34,882 nucleotides of DNA from Aestuariivirga sp. Its GTDB lineage: Bacteria; Pseudomonadota; Alphaproteobacteria; Rhizobiales; Aestuariivirgaceae. A program made the position numbers and the translations under genes. The notes below the pieces were generated by a model that was not told the origin of the DNA, searched no databases, and saw nothing but the letters and a program-made list of their open reading frames with translations. This document shows, piece by piece, positions 7,967 to 15,062 of the stretch (positions within the stretch are counted from its first letter, which is position 1; the number at the start of each line of letters is the position of its first letter). The stretch lies in contig NZ_JADCDA010000002.1 of NCBI RefSeq assembly GCF_020252405.1, forward strand, positions 1 through 34,882. Reading direction: 5' to 3'.

Positions 7967-9688
7967 GTGCTGACGCCCACGAAGCCGCCGGAAACACGCA
8001 CACTGATCCTGAGCAACGATCCTGAGACGCCGTGGGACGTTGTGGTGGGACTCCTCCGCACCGTTTTCGCGATGACGCCGGAAACCGCCGAGGCGGTGAC
8101 ACGCAAGGTGGACAAGGAGGGGCAGGCCTGCTTGGGCCCGTATCCCGCCAATGTTGCAGAAGCATTTCTTGCCGCGGCGATCGAGGCACGGGGATTGCAC
8201 CCGCTCAACATCCGGATCATGGCGGATGAGGATGATGGGCCGCGCTGTGCCTTTTGCGAAAGGCTCACGCCCGAGGGACAGCGGCGCTACACGCGGGGCA
8301 AGGCGACCATCTGCCAGGATTGCCTTGCCGCCGGCTACGCCCAGTTCCGGTCCGATGGCGGCGAGCGCCCCGATTTCGGCTATGCCTTCCAGGCGCTGGG
8401 CTGGCACTTTGCGGGTATCCCGAAGAACCTGATCACCTCCACGGCGCGGGGCTTTCCCGGCCACATGCGCGCCGACGTGCAGACGGCGGTGAGCAGCTGC
8501 TTTTCCAGGCCGGACAGCATCATCTACGGCGTGCTTGAAGAATACCGCTATGAGACGCTGACCTTCGCCAAGCTCATGTCGCAGAGCCGCTCGCCCTCAA
8601 TGATCGCGCAGGCGGAATACGAGGACCTCGACATCGGCAGCGGTGAGCCCGTGAAGTGCCTGAGGAATGGCTTCTGGCTGCTGCACGATAACGACATGCC
8701 CTATGTCGTGGTGCTGTCGGAACACCGCGAGTTCGACAGGGAATTGCAGGTCCGCATCGAAATCGCCGCCCCCATCGGCGAACAGGGCCGGGCGCTGACA
8801 GCACGCTGCTTCAAATTTCTTGAGGATGAGGTGGAGGCGGCACGCAGCTATCGGGGCAAAGTCCTGTCCTTTGAGGCGAAGGGCCGGTATCGCGGCCAGT
8901 CCGGCGGCATGATGGTGCATCGCCTGCCGCCGGTGTCGCGCGAGGACGTGATCCTGCCGCAGGACACGCTCGCGCTGCTGGACCGCAACCTCCTCGACTT
9001 CGTGGAAAACCGCGAGAAGCTGCGGGCGCTTGGGCAGCCGACGCGCAAGGGTATCCTGCTCTATGGCCCGCCGGGCACGGGCAAGACGCACACCATCCGC
9101 TATCTCGCTCACAATCTGCCCGGCCACACGACGCTGCTGATCACCGCGCAGCAAGTTGCAAAGCTCGACCAGTATGTGCTGCTGGCGAGGCTGCTGCAGC
9201 CTGCCATGGTGGTGATCGAGGACGTGGACCTGATCGCCCGCCAGCGCGAAAACATGAACGGCCCCTGCGAGGAGTCGATGCTTAACGAGCTGCTGAACGA
9301 GATGGACGGGCTGAAGGGCGACGCCGACATCATCTTCGTGCTCACCACCAACCGGCCGGAGCAGCTGGAGGAGGCCCTGGCCGGGCGGCCGGGCCGCGTG
9401 GACCAGGCGATCGAGATCCCGCTGCCGGACGAGGCGTGCCGCAAACGGCTCATCTTGCTTTATGGTGGCAATCTGGCACTGGGTGACCCGGTGGTGGCGG
9501 AGGCGGCGGCACGGACCCATGGCATGAGCGCCGCCTTCATCAAGGAGATGATGCGGCGCATCGCCCAGCTGACATTGGGGCGTGACGGAGGGACGGTTTC
9601 CTCAGCCGACATGGCGCATGCCATTGACGACATGCTGTTCTCCGGCGGCCGGCTGAATGCCCGGCTGCTCGGGGCGGAGACCACCTGA
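7967..9688 (+). CDS. AAA+ ATPase with N-terminal ClpS-like and ClpX-type zinc-binding domains
   Basis: The 573-residue protein joins three modules. Residues 12-85 read like the ClpS N-degron adaptor fold: LILSNDPETPWDVVV aligns with the ClpS strand and NDDYTPMEFV helix start, followed by EGQACLGPYPANVAEA, the counterpart of the ClpS QGKAVCGVYTAEVAET segment. Residues 94-119 are a C4 zinc finger with exact ClpX spacing (C94-x2-C97-x18-C116-x2-C119). About 220 residues of unassigned sequence follow. The last 225 or so residues are an AAA+ module of the FtsH/Cdc48/BCS1 class: Walker A GPPGTGKT (367-374), a Walker B reading VVIEDVD with the acidic pair in the order E418-D419, sensor TTNRPE, and arginine-finger segment GRPGR (473-477). 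I see no IGF-type ClpP-docking loop. The GTG at 7967 is preferred because GGAGA lies six bases upstream; an in-frame ATG at 7922 lacks a ribosome site and adds 15 residues. The substrate is unknown; an unfoldase or remodelling role is inferred. Confidence 0.85.
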   Translation: MLTPTKPPETRTLILSNDPETPWDVVVGLLRTVFAMTPETAEAVTRKVDKEGQACLGPYPANVAEAFLAAAIEARGLHPLNIRIMADEDDGPRCAFCERLTPEGQRRYTRGKATICQDCLAAGYAQFRSDGGERPDFGYAFQALGWHFAGIPKNLITSTARGFPGHMRADVQTAVSSCFSRPDSIIYGVLEEYRYETLTFAKLMSQSRSPSMIAQAEYEDLDIGSGEPVKCLRNGFWLLHDNDMPYVVVLSEHREFDRELQVRIEIAAPIGEQGRALTARCFKFLEDEVEAARSYRGKVLSFEAKGRYRGQSGGMMVHRLPPVSREDVILPQDTLALLDRNLLDFVENREKLRALGQPTRKGILLYGPPGTGKTHTIRYLAHNLPGHTTLLITAQQVAKLDQYVLLARLLQPAMVVIEDVDLIARQRENMNGPCEESMLNELLNEMDGLKGDADIIFVLTTNRPEQLEEALAGRPGRVDQAIEIPLPDEACRKRLILLYGGNLALGDPVVAEAAARTHGMSAAFIKEMMRRIAQLTLGRDGGTVSSADMAHAIDDMLFSGGRLNARLLGAETT

Positions 9689-10112
9689 GAGCATGCCGTT
9701 AGCGCTGAAGTAGGTTTCATTCCTTTGGATCATGCGCCGGCTTTCGCCGGGGTGACAGCTGGAAGGCGACCGGGCGCGCTCTTCCGCCTCCCACATGCGC
9801 GAACTTGACCGGCACCCTTTGACGGCCACCATTTGACGGCCACCACATGGGATGGTCGGCGCGAGCCTGACCATCATGCGTGTTGGAAGGAGAGAGTCCG
9901 CAAAGTCAGCATCGCCGGGGACGATCCCGGAGAGGACAAGATGACCAGCTGCTCCACGCCGCTTGACCTCAGTTCTGACGGGACTTGATGCGCCGGATGG
10001 GGCGAGGGACGCGACACAGGCTTCGTTTTGACCAGTTTTCCAAGGCTCCTGTTGACCCAACGCAAAGCCTGGCGAATGTGCAAGCAGCGGTTTGCGACCG
10101 GTGGGAGCTTAC
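9689..10112. other. Intergenic region with REP-like hairpin and tandem duplication
   Basis: No protein is supported in these 424 bp. Just after the AAA+ stop, 9686-9735 resembles the modular repeats elsewhere in the window (GAGCATG ... GGATCATGC), though degenerate. At 9730-9760 the words GCGCCGGC and GCCGGGGTGACAGC form a small hairpin of the type seen in many proteobacterial dispersed palindromes. A tandem duplication is described separately. GGGAG before 10113 is the ribosome site of the next gene. Confidence 0.4.
9818..9845 (+). repeat. Perfect 14-bp tandem duplication
   Basis: TTTGACGGCCACCA occurs twice in direct succession without a mismatch (9818-9831 and 9832-9845) in non-coding sequence. 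It could be a recent slippage event or a doubled binding site. Confidence 0.8.
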
Positions 10113-10388
10113 ATGATGCAAAATGGAAAATGGGAGGAGGATCTAACCCGCGCCATTGACAGGCACGTGGGCCGCCGGTTGCGGACCCTGCGAACCTCCC
10201 GGCGCCATTCGGTGCTTCGTCTGGCGACGCTGATGGGACTGCCGGCCTTTGACCTCGCTCGCATTGAGAGCGGAACACGGCGCCTCTCCATTCCCGAACT
10301 ATGGACGCTCACGCGCATATACGGGGTCGAACCCCGCTTTTTCTTCCGGTTCGACAGGCGTGGAGAAGACAAAGTTGGAAATTATTAG
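10113..10388 (+). CDS. Small XRE/Cro-type helix-turn-helix protein
   Basis: The 91-residue protein contains one XRE-like domain: RRLRTLRTSRRHSVLRLATLMGLP...LARIESGTRRLSIPEL, in which residues of about 34-55 form the helix-turn-helix and IESGTRR is the typical end of the recognition helix region. After it the GVEPRFFF segment matches the tail seen in many short XRE regulators. The ATG at 10113 has GGGAG five bases upstream; a TTG at 10092 in frame has none. It is convergent with the APC transporter gene, and its stop codon TAG is the first triplet of a dispersed repeat. Its targets are unknown; it may regulate a neighbour or be a remnant of a mobile element. Confidence 0.75.
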   Translation: MMQNGKWEEDLTRAIDRHVGRRLRTLRTSRRHSVLRLATLMGLPAFDLARIESGTRRLSIPELWTLTRIYGVEPRFFFRFDRRGEDKVGNY

Positions 10389-10496
10389 AGCAGGTTTCGG
10401 GTTCAGAGGACTCGAAACCTGTTCTATCTTTATCTCTCTGCTTGGTCGCATTTTAGACGGTCAACCGGTGTCCACTTGACCTGAAAATGCTTTAGG
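10386..10496. repeat. Dispersed palindromic repeat, two modules (copy 1)
   Basis: Module one (10387-10425) is a hairpin with arms AGAGCAGGTTTCG and CGAAACCTGTTCT (one mismatch). Module two (10443-10496) contains GGTCAACCGG and the outer arms GCATTTT/AAAATGC. Reverse-complemented, these 54 bases match 31453-31506 with one difference. The repeat fills the space between the convergent XRE and APC genes, and its edge supplies the stop of the XRE gene. It could act as a bidirectional terminator. Confidence 0.85.
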
Positions 10497-10510
10497 CATG
10501 GAACGGTCCG

Positions 10511-11764
10511 TCAGGGCGGTGAGGATGCATGCACGGTCGATTTCGCAGGCCACCGGGGAGCCAGAATCGCGGCGAGGCCGAGCAATGCCGGATAGACGAG
10601 GTTTGAACCCTGCCAGGAACACAAGACGACGACGAGCCCGACAACAGCCGCTGCAAGCAAGCGGGGTCCCGTGCCGGGCATCAGACGGAACAGGGACGCC
10701 CCGGCAATGCCATAGAGAATGAAGAAATTCTGCCCGGCCAGCGCCAACATGCGATCAAGGCCGAAATGCCATATTTGGTCAGCGATGAGCACACAAAGCA
10801 AGGTCGCGACCGTCGCCAAGGCGGCGCGAACAGGCCTGCCATTCCAGGTGCCTGCGAACCAACCCGGAAATTGCCCTGACCGGGCAAGGCTGAAGACGAG
10901 CCGGGATACGCCCCAGACCGCGCCTGTGAGATTGGCGAAGACGATCAGACACGCCGTAAGGCCCACAGCGCTCGGCCCGATTGGCCCAAGCACGGGCCCT
11001 ACAAAGCGTATGAAGGGCGCTTCATAGACCCCTTCGAGGTCAAATCGGCTGGCGGTAAACGCCGCGCCCCCATAGAGAGCGCACACCAGCAGAAATGAGC
11101 CAACCATCGCCTTCGGAAAGTCGGTCGCGGGGTTGCGGAACTCCTCCGCGATCCCTGCGCCGATTTCCCAACCGGTAAAGGCGAAAAAGATCATCATGAA
11201 CGGGGCAAACGCGCCCGCGATTGGATAGGCGAGGCCAACAGACGTGATCCTGGCGGGTGGCGCCGTTACGACTCCTATGGCGATCATCGCGGCGACGACC
11301 AGAACGGTCGCGGAGGCCAAAGCTGTCATCACGCGTGCCGCCCCGTCACCCGGAAGGAGGTGGGGCACAAGAGAGAGCGTCACCAATGCGAGAGCATAAA
11401 GTGACGCAGACCCGGGCAAGACCTGTGCCAGGTAGTGGCCGCCGACGAGAGCGATCGACGGCAGCCCGAACGCCACCGCGCCCAGCAGCAGGAAGGCCGC
11501 GACACGTTGTGCCGCTGGCCCGAAAGCCTTCCCGGCATAAGCGGCGATGCCTCCCGCGTCGGGATACCGTCGGCCGAGGAGAACGAATACGAGAACGAGC
11601 GGCGTGGCCGCGATGGCGCAAACGGCCCAGGCCAGGGGCGCTTGAGACCCCGCAACCTTCTGGACCAGACCGGGAAGAGTCAGGAGCCCAGCGCCCACGA
11701 CAATGTTGAGGAGGATGGCGGCCCCTCGGGTCGCAGTGAGCGTGCGCCCGAGTTCATCACCCAT
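10511..11764 (-). CDS. APC-superfamily amino acid transporter
   Basis: A 417-residue integral membrane protein with about 12 hydrophobic segments. It has the APC N-terminal pattern RGAAILLNIVVGAGLLTLPG, in which the unwound helix 1 (IVVGAGLL) forms the substrate site, and FFAFTGWEIGAGIAEEFRNPATDFPKA, the conserved helix 6-loop region. It probably moves an amino acid or related compound; direction is not readable. The start is placed at the ATG 11764 because it overlaps the stop of the upstream YcgG-family gene (ATGGGTGA), as in translational coupling, and because the hydrophobic core begins soon after. An ATG at 11875 with GGAG upstream would add 37 arginine-rich residues that are merely the other frame of the neighbour. 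Confidence 0.85.
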   Translation of the reverse strand: MGDELGRTLTATRGAAILLNIVVGAGLLTLPGLVQKVAGSQAPLAWAVCAIAATPLVLVFVLLGRRYPDAGGIAAYAGKAFGPAAQRVAAFLLLGAVAFGLPSIALVGGHYLAQVLPGSASLYALALVTLSLVPHLLPGDGAARVMTALASATVLVVAAMIAIGVVTAPPARITSVGLAYPIAGAFAPFMMIFFAFTGWEIGAGIAEEFRNPATDFPKAMVGSFLLVCALYGGAAFTASRFDLEGVYEAPFIRFVGPVLGPIGPSAVGLTACLIVFANLTGAVWGVSRLVFSLARSGQFPGWFAGTWNGRPVRAALATVATLLCVLIADQIWHFGLDRMLALAGQNFFILYGIAGASLFRLMPGTGPRLLAAAVVGLVVVLCSWQGSNLVYPALLGLAAILAPRWPAKSTVHASSPP

Positions 11765-12572
11765 TGCGCGAAGCCTGCTGGGTTGACGCCGCCGAGATGG
11801 CCTCTGGCTGCTCCGCGTCGTCAGGCGCAGCACCTGTCCGCGCCTTGAAGGGGCACCGGTCAGTTCGTGGTTCATTGGACTCCATTAGGCCGTATTGCCA
11901 CCATTCGATCTCGCCAGCCTCATAACTCCCGAGCGTTGGGCTGTGCGCCAATCCATCATAGGCTTCGATCCGGTCGCGGATTCGCTGGCGTATTTTCCGG
12001 CCCGATGGCGTATCGCCCGCCACCCTGTCAAAACGCTCGCGCGGATTGATCACGAGTGTAAGCGCCGGTCCCAGATTCCTGCTGCGGCGCAGGCGATGGG
12101 CGGGATTGCTGATGTTGACGAAAATCTGCACCCCCAAGAAACACATGGTCCAGTAAGGCATGTGAGGATCGTTCGCGACAGTGCCGGGCCAGGGCACCGG
12201 ATCGACATCATGCCAGAATTGAAGGACGCTCCACGCGACCTGGTGATAGCCGGCAACGCCCGGCGCAGCGACGCGTTCGGGGTGGAACACCATGACAAGA
12301 GGCTCCGCGGTGGCCGCAGAACCATCCCAGCTTGCTGCGCGCTTCAGATATTCAGCAAGATCAGATGCAGACTTCATAAAGGACGCCTTGCTGAGATCAT
12401 CGACAAAGGAAAAGACAAGCCGTTTGGTGCGGCTCGCATGCTGAGCAAACAGGCAGGGAAACTGGCCTGTTATGCCGATATGATCGACGATAGATAATGC
12501 CACGTCCTTCCGCCACGGCACATTTGGCATCATCGCGTCAGCCATTTCAAGCTGATTTTGCAAAACTAGCAT
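11757..12572 (-). CDS. YqcI/YcgG-family protein, putative heme-dependent N-oxygenase
   Basis: The 271-residue protein shows the family's hallmark segments: QFPCLFA (37-43), LQFWHDVDPVPWPG (117-130), NDPHMPYWTMCFLG (134-147), ISNPAHRLRRSRNLG (154-168), INPRERFD (175-182) and a late CPF (240-242). Members of this family include GntA, reported as a heme-dependent N-hydroxylase in guanitoxin biosynthesis; others are uncharacterised. Oxidation of an amino or guanidino nitrogen is therefore a reasonable but unproven guess. The ATG at 12572 has GAGGAG seven bases upstream; the longer frame from GTG 12608 would place that site inside the gene. It is first in a two-gene unit with the APC transporter and divergent from an Lrp/AsnC regulator, suggesting an amino-acid-responsive system. 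Confidence 0.8.
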   Translation of the reverse strand: MLVLQNQLEMADAMMPNVPWRKDVALSIVDHIGITGQFPCLFAQHASRTKRLVFSFVDDLSKASFMKSASDLAEYLKRAASWDGSAATAEPLVMVFHPERVAAPGVAGYHQVAWSVLQFWHDVDPVPWPGTVANDPHMPYWTMCFLGVQIFVNISNPAHRLRRSRNLGPALTLVINPRERFDRVAGDTPSGRKIRQRIRDRIEAYDGLAHSPTLGSYEAGEIEWWQYGLMESNEPRTDRCPFKARTGAAPDDAEQPEAISAASTQQASRNG

Positions 12573-12646
12573 CGGAAAGCTCCTCATCTGCGGGAATAAA
12601 GGCTTCACGAGCTAGGAATTCTGTAGCATCATAGAGAAGGTGAGAA

Positions 12647-12673
12647 TTTGATCAGTTTTGATCATTTTGACCA
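12647..12673. promoter_or_regulatory. Three-fold TTTGAYCA operator array
   Basis: TTTGATCA (12647-12654), TTTGATCA (12657-12664) and TTTGACCA (12666-12673) recur every 9-10 bases, about one helical turn. The array lies in the 128-bp gap between the divergent YcgG-family and Lrp/AsnC genes. Lrp-family proteins bind such AT-rich, helically phased sites as multimers, so this is the likely operator for the neighbouring regulator. Confidence 0.55.
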
Positions 12674-12700
12674 ATAACGAGATGCGCTTGAGCCATTGTC

Positions 12701-13201
12701 ATGCAGGATGAACCAGCACCGGTGCGTCCCTTCAGGCTGAACGCCAATGACCGGGCCATTCTGGCCTTGCTGGAGGAAGACGCCAAACGAACAACCACTG
12801 AGATTGCGTTGAGTCTCGGTATCTCACGCACCACGGTAAAAACCCGCATTGACCGCATGCGGGACCGCGGCGTGATCAAACGCTACACAATTGAGCTCGA
12901 AAGTCCGTCCGCTGGGGATGGACGTCCGTCGACGGCGTTCTTTGCCGTGCAACTGAAGCGTCCGATCTGCCGGATTGTCTACCAGTCCATCCGCGGCTGG
13001 CCGGAACTCCTGCAGGCGTGGTCCCTGACGGGGGATACGGATTTCCTGGTGCTCGTTCGCGCCACGGACAGCGAGCGGATCGAATACCTGCGGGAACGCC
13101 TCATTCGCCACCCGGAGGTGAGCAAAGTAACCACACACTTGGTCTTGCAGGATTGGGTCCGCAGGGTTTCACCGCCAGCGGATGCAGCGGGCTTGCGATA
13201 G
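12701..13201 (+). CDS. Lrp/AsnC-family transcriptional regulator
   Basis: A 166-residue regulator. Residues 13-60 form the AsnC-type winged helix-turn-helix (LNANDRAILALLEEDAKRTTTEIALSLG, then ISRTTVKTRIDRMRDRGVI). The C-terminal half is the RAM ligand-binding and oligomerisation domain, with GDTDFLVLVRATDSERIEYL matching the conserved G-x-x-D-f-x-l segment. Lrp/AsnC proteins sense amino acids and often control a divergent catabolic or transport gene. Here the divergent pair is the YcgG-family protein and APC transporter, and the shared gap holds a phased TTTGAYCA array. No strong Shine-Dalgarno is seen before the ATG. It ends in a dispersed repeat, convergent with yqeY. Confidence 0.92.
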   Translation: MQDEPAPVRPFRLNANDRAILALLEEDAKRTTTEIALSLGISRTTVKTRIDRMRDRGVIKRYTIELESPSAGDGRPSTAFFAVQLKRPICRIVYQSIRGWPELLQAWSLTGDTDFLVLVRATDSERIEYLRERLIRHPEVSKVTTHLVLQDWVRRVSPPADAAGLR

Positions 13202-13212
13202 GCTGGCCCCCA

Positions 13213-13263
13213 GCGCATGTTACGATCAGGCGGAACCACCCGATCGGCAAGATCATGCGCTAA
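13213..13263. repeat. Dispersed palindromic repeat (copy 2)
   Basis: Outer arms GCGCATG and CATGCGC enclose inner arms CGATCAGG.GG and CC.CGATCGG. The same pattern recurs at 25145-25191 and 27973-28016. It separates the convergent lrp-type and yqeY genes, and the minus-strand word TAGCGC at its edge provides the stop codon of yqeY. Confidence 0.85.
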
Positions 13264-13721
13264 CCCAGCAGCGCCTTCACGATGGCGCCGGCCTTGCCCA
13301 TGTCCAACTGACCTGCGAACCTGGCCTTGAGCTCCGCCATGACCTTGCCCATGTCCTTGACCGAGGTGGCGCCGAGCGCGGCGATGACGGCGGCGACGGC
13401 GGCCCTGGCTTCCTCGCCGGACATCTGTTTGGGCATGAAGGACTGGATGACCGCGATCTCGTCGCGTTCGTTCTGGGCGAGTTCCGGGCGGCCGCCCTGC
13501 TCGTAAGCCGCGACCGAGTCCTCGCGCTGCTTCACCATCCTGGCGAAGAGCTCGGCGAGGCCCGCATCGGAGGTCAGCGCCGAATCATGGCCCTCGGTGC
13601 GGCTGTTGATGTCCTTGTCCTTGATGGCGGCCTGCATCAGGCGCAGCGTGCCGAGGCGCTTCCTGTCGCCCGACTTCATCGCATCCTTGACTGCCGCCGT
13701 AATGTCGTCGCGCAGGGCCAT
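13260..13721 (-). CDS. yqeY: GatB/YqeY domain protein
   Basis: The 153-residue protein matches the stand-alone YqeY family, which resembles the C-terminal tail domain of GatB in the tRNA amidotransferase. Its role is uncertain but tRNA-related binding is suspected. Visible family features are LRDDITAAVKDAMKSGDRKRLGTLRLMQAAIKDKD near the start, EIAVIQSFMPKQMS in the middle, and the C-terminal DMGKVMAELKARFAGQLDMGKAGAIVKALLG. It is divergent from carA with about 120 bp between them, an arrangement widely kept in alphaproteobacteria, where dnaG and rpoD usually follow. Here an Lrp gene follows instead and dnaG is nearly 9 kb away. Its stop codon lies inside a dispersed repeat. Confidence 0.93.
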   Translation of the reverse strand: MALRDDITAAVKDAMKSGDRKRLGTLRLMQAAIKDKDINSRTEGHDSALTSDAGLAELFARMVKQREDSVAAYEQGGRPELAQNERDEIAVIQSFMPKQMSGEEARAAVAAVIAALGATSVKDMGKVMAELKARFAGQLDMGKAGAIVKALLG

Positions 13722-13841
13722 TTTGCCTGTTCCTCCCGAAAATCAGGGTTCGGGCCACGTGTAGAGCGGATAAGGCTGCACCGCAACCTTGACGGCCCGG
13801 CCCCCGTCCCCTAACCAGCCGCAAGTCCCCGGGAGTTACCC

Positions 13842-15062
13842 ATGCCGAGCCCCAAGAAGCCTCCCAAGGCCAGGAAACCCGCACGCCCCAAGTTCGGCGA
13901 CTGGGACCAGCCCCGCGTGACGGCGCTGCTGGTGCTGGCGGACGGTACGGTGATCGAGGGCTTCGGCGTCGGCGCCGAGGGCGAGGCGGTGGGCGAAGTC
14001 TGCTTCAACACGGCGATGACAGGCTACCAGGAGGTGCTGACCGACCCCTCCTATGCCGGGCAGATCGTGACCTTCACCTTCCCGCATGTGGGCAACGTCG
14101 GCGCCAATGACGAGGATATCGAGACGGCGAACCTCGCTGCCTCCGCCGGTGTCGTCGGCTGCGTGATCAAGGCGGAGATCACCGAGCCCGCCAACTATCG
14201 CTCCGCCAGGCATTTCGACACATGGCTGAAGACGCGCGGCATCATCGGGCTTTCCGGCATCGATACGCGCGCGCTGACCGCCCGCATCCGCGAGAAGGGC
14301 ATGCCCAATGGCGTGATCGCGCACAACGCCAGGGGCAAGTTCGACCTGAAGAAGCTGAGGCAGATGGCGGCCGGCTGGCCGGGCCTCGTCGGCCTCGACC
14401 TCGCGAAGGAGGTGTCCCTCACCCAGAGCATGCACTGGGACGAGATGCTGTGGGACTGGAGGGACGGCTACCGGACAGTGACGTCCGCGCCGTGGAAGGT
14501 CGTCGCCGTCGACTACGGCCTGAAGCGCAACATCCTGCGCTGCCTCGCCTCGGCGGGCTGTGACGTGACAGTGGTGCCCGCCACCACCAAGGCCGGGGAT
14601 ATTCTCGCCATGAAGCCGGATGGCGTGTTCCTCTCCAACGGGCCGGGCGACCCGGCGGCGACGGGCGAATATGCGGTGCCGGAGATCAGGAAGCTGGTGA
14701 GTTCCGGCAAGCCCGTTTTCGGCATCTGCCTCGGCCATCAGATGCTGGGCATCGCGCTGGGCGCCAGGACCGTGAAGATGCACCAGGGGCACCATGGCGC
14801 CAACCATCCGGTGAAGGACTTCACCACCAACAAGGTGGAGATCGTCTCGATGAACCACGGCTTCGCGGTGGACCGTGACTCGCTGCCCGCCGACGTGGTC
14901 GAAACGCATGTCTCGCTGTTCGACGGCTCCAATGCGGGGATCGCGCTGAGGGACAGGCCGGTGTTCTCCGTGCAGCATCATCCGGAGGCCTCGCCCGGGC
15001 CGCAGGACTCGCACTATCTGTTCAGGCGTTTCGTCGGTTACATGGAGAAAGCCAGGCGCTGA
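13842..15062 (+). CDS. carA: Carbamoyl-phosphate synthase small chain
   Basis: CarA is the glutaminase subunit that passes ammonia to CarB for carbamoyl phosphate, feeding arginine and pyrimidine synthesis. The 406-residue protein has the N-terminal CPSase domain (VCFNTAMTGYQEVLTDPSYAGQIV, then IDTRALTARIREKG). The class I amidotransferase domain has the nucleophile C296 in GICLGHQ and the HHPEASPGP motif with H380 and E382. The first 20 or so residues are a lysine- and proline-rich extension of the kind seen in alphaproteobacterial CarA. CarB is not in the window. The stop overlaps the start of the carboxypeptidase gene (TGATG), suggesting coupled translation of an unrelated enzyme. Confidence 0.98.
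   Translation: MPSPKKPPKARKPARPKFGDWDQPRVTALLVLADGTVIEGFGVGAEGEAVGEVCFNTAMTGYQEVLTDPSYAGQIVTFTFPHVGNVGANDEDIETANLAASAGVVGCVIKAEITEPANYRSARHFDTWLKTRGIIGLSGIDTRALTARIREKGMPNGVIAHNARGKFDLKKLRQMAAGWPGLVGLDLAKEVSLTQSMHWDEMLWDWRDGYRTVTSAPWKVVAVDYGLKRNILRCLASAGCDVTVVPATTKAGDILAMKPDGVFLSNGPGDPAATGEYAVPEIRKLVSSGKPVFGICLGHQMLGIALGARTVKMHQGHHGANHPVKDFTTNKVEIVSMNHGFAVDRDSLPADVVETHVSLFDGSNAGIALRDRPVFSVQHHPEASPGPQDSHYLFRRFVGYMEKARR

Noticed and set aside
9602-10060. Minus-strand open frame after the AAA+ gene
   Set aside because: It overlaps the end of the AAA+ gene and the repeats, and its translation has no family pattern.
11764-11875. 37-residue N-terminal extension of the APC transporter
   Set aside because: It is arginine-rich, lies wholly inside the YcgG-family gene in another frame, and precedes the normal APC start; the GGAG at 11882 could be chance.
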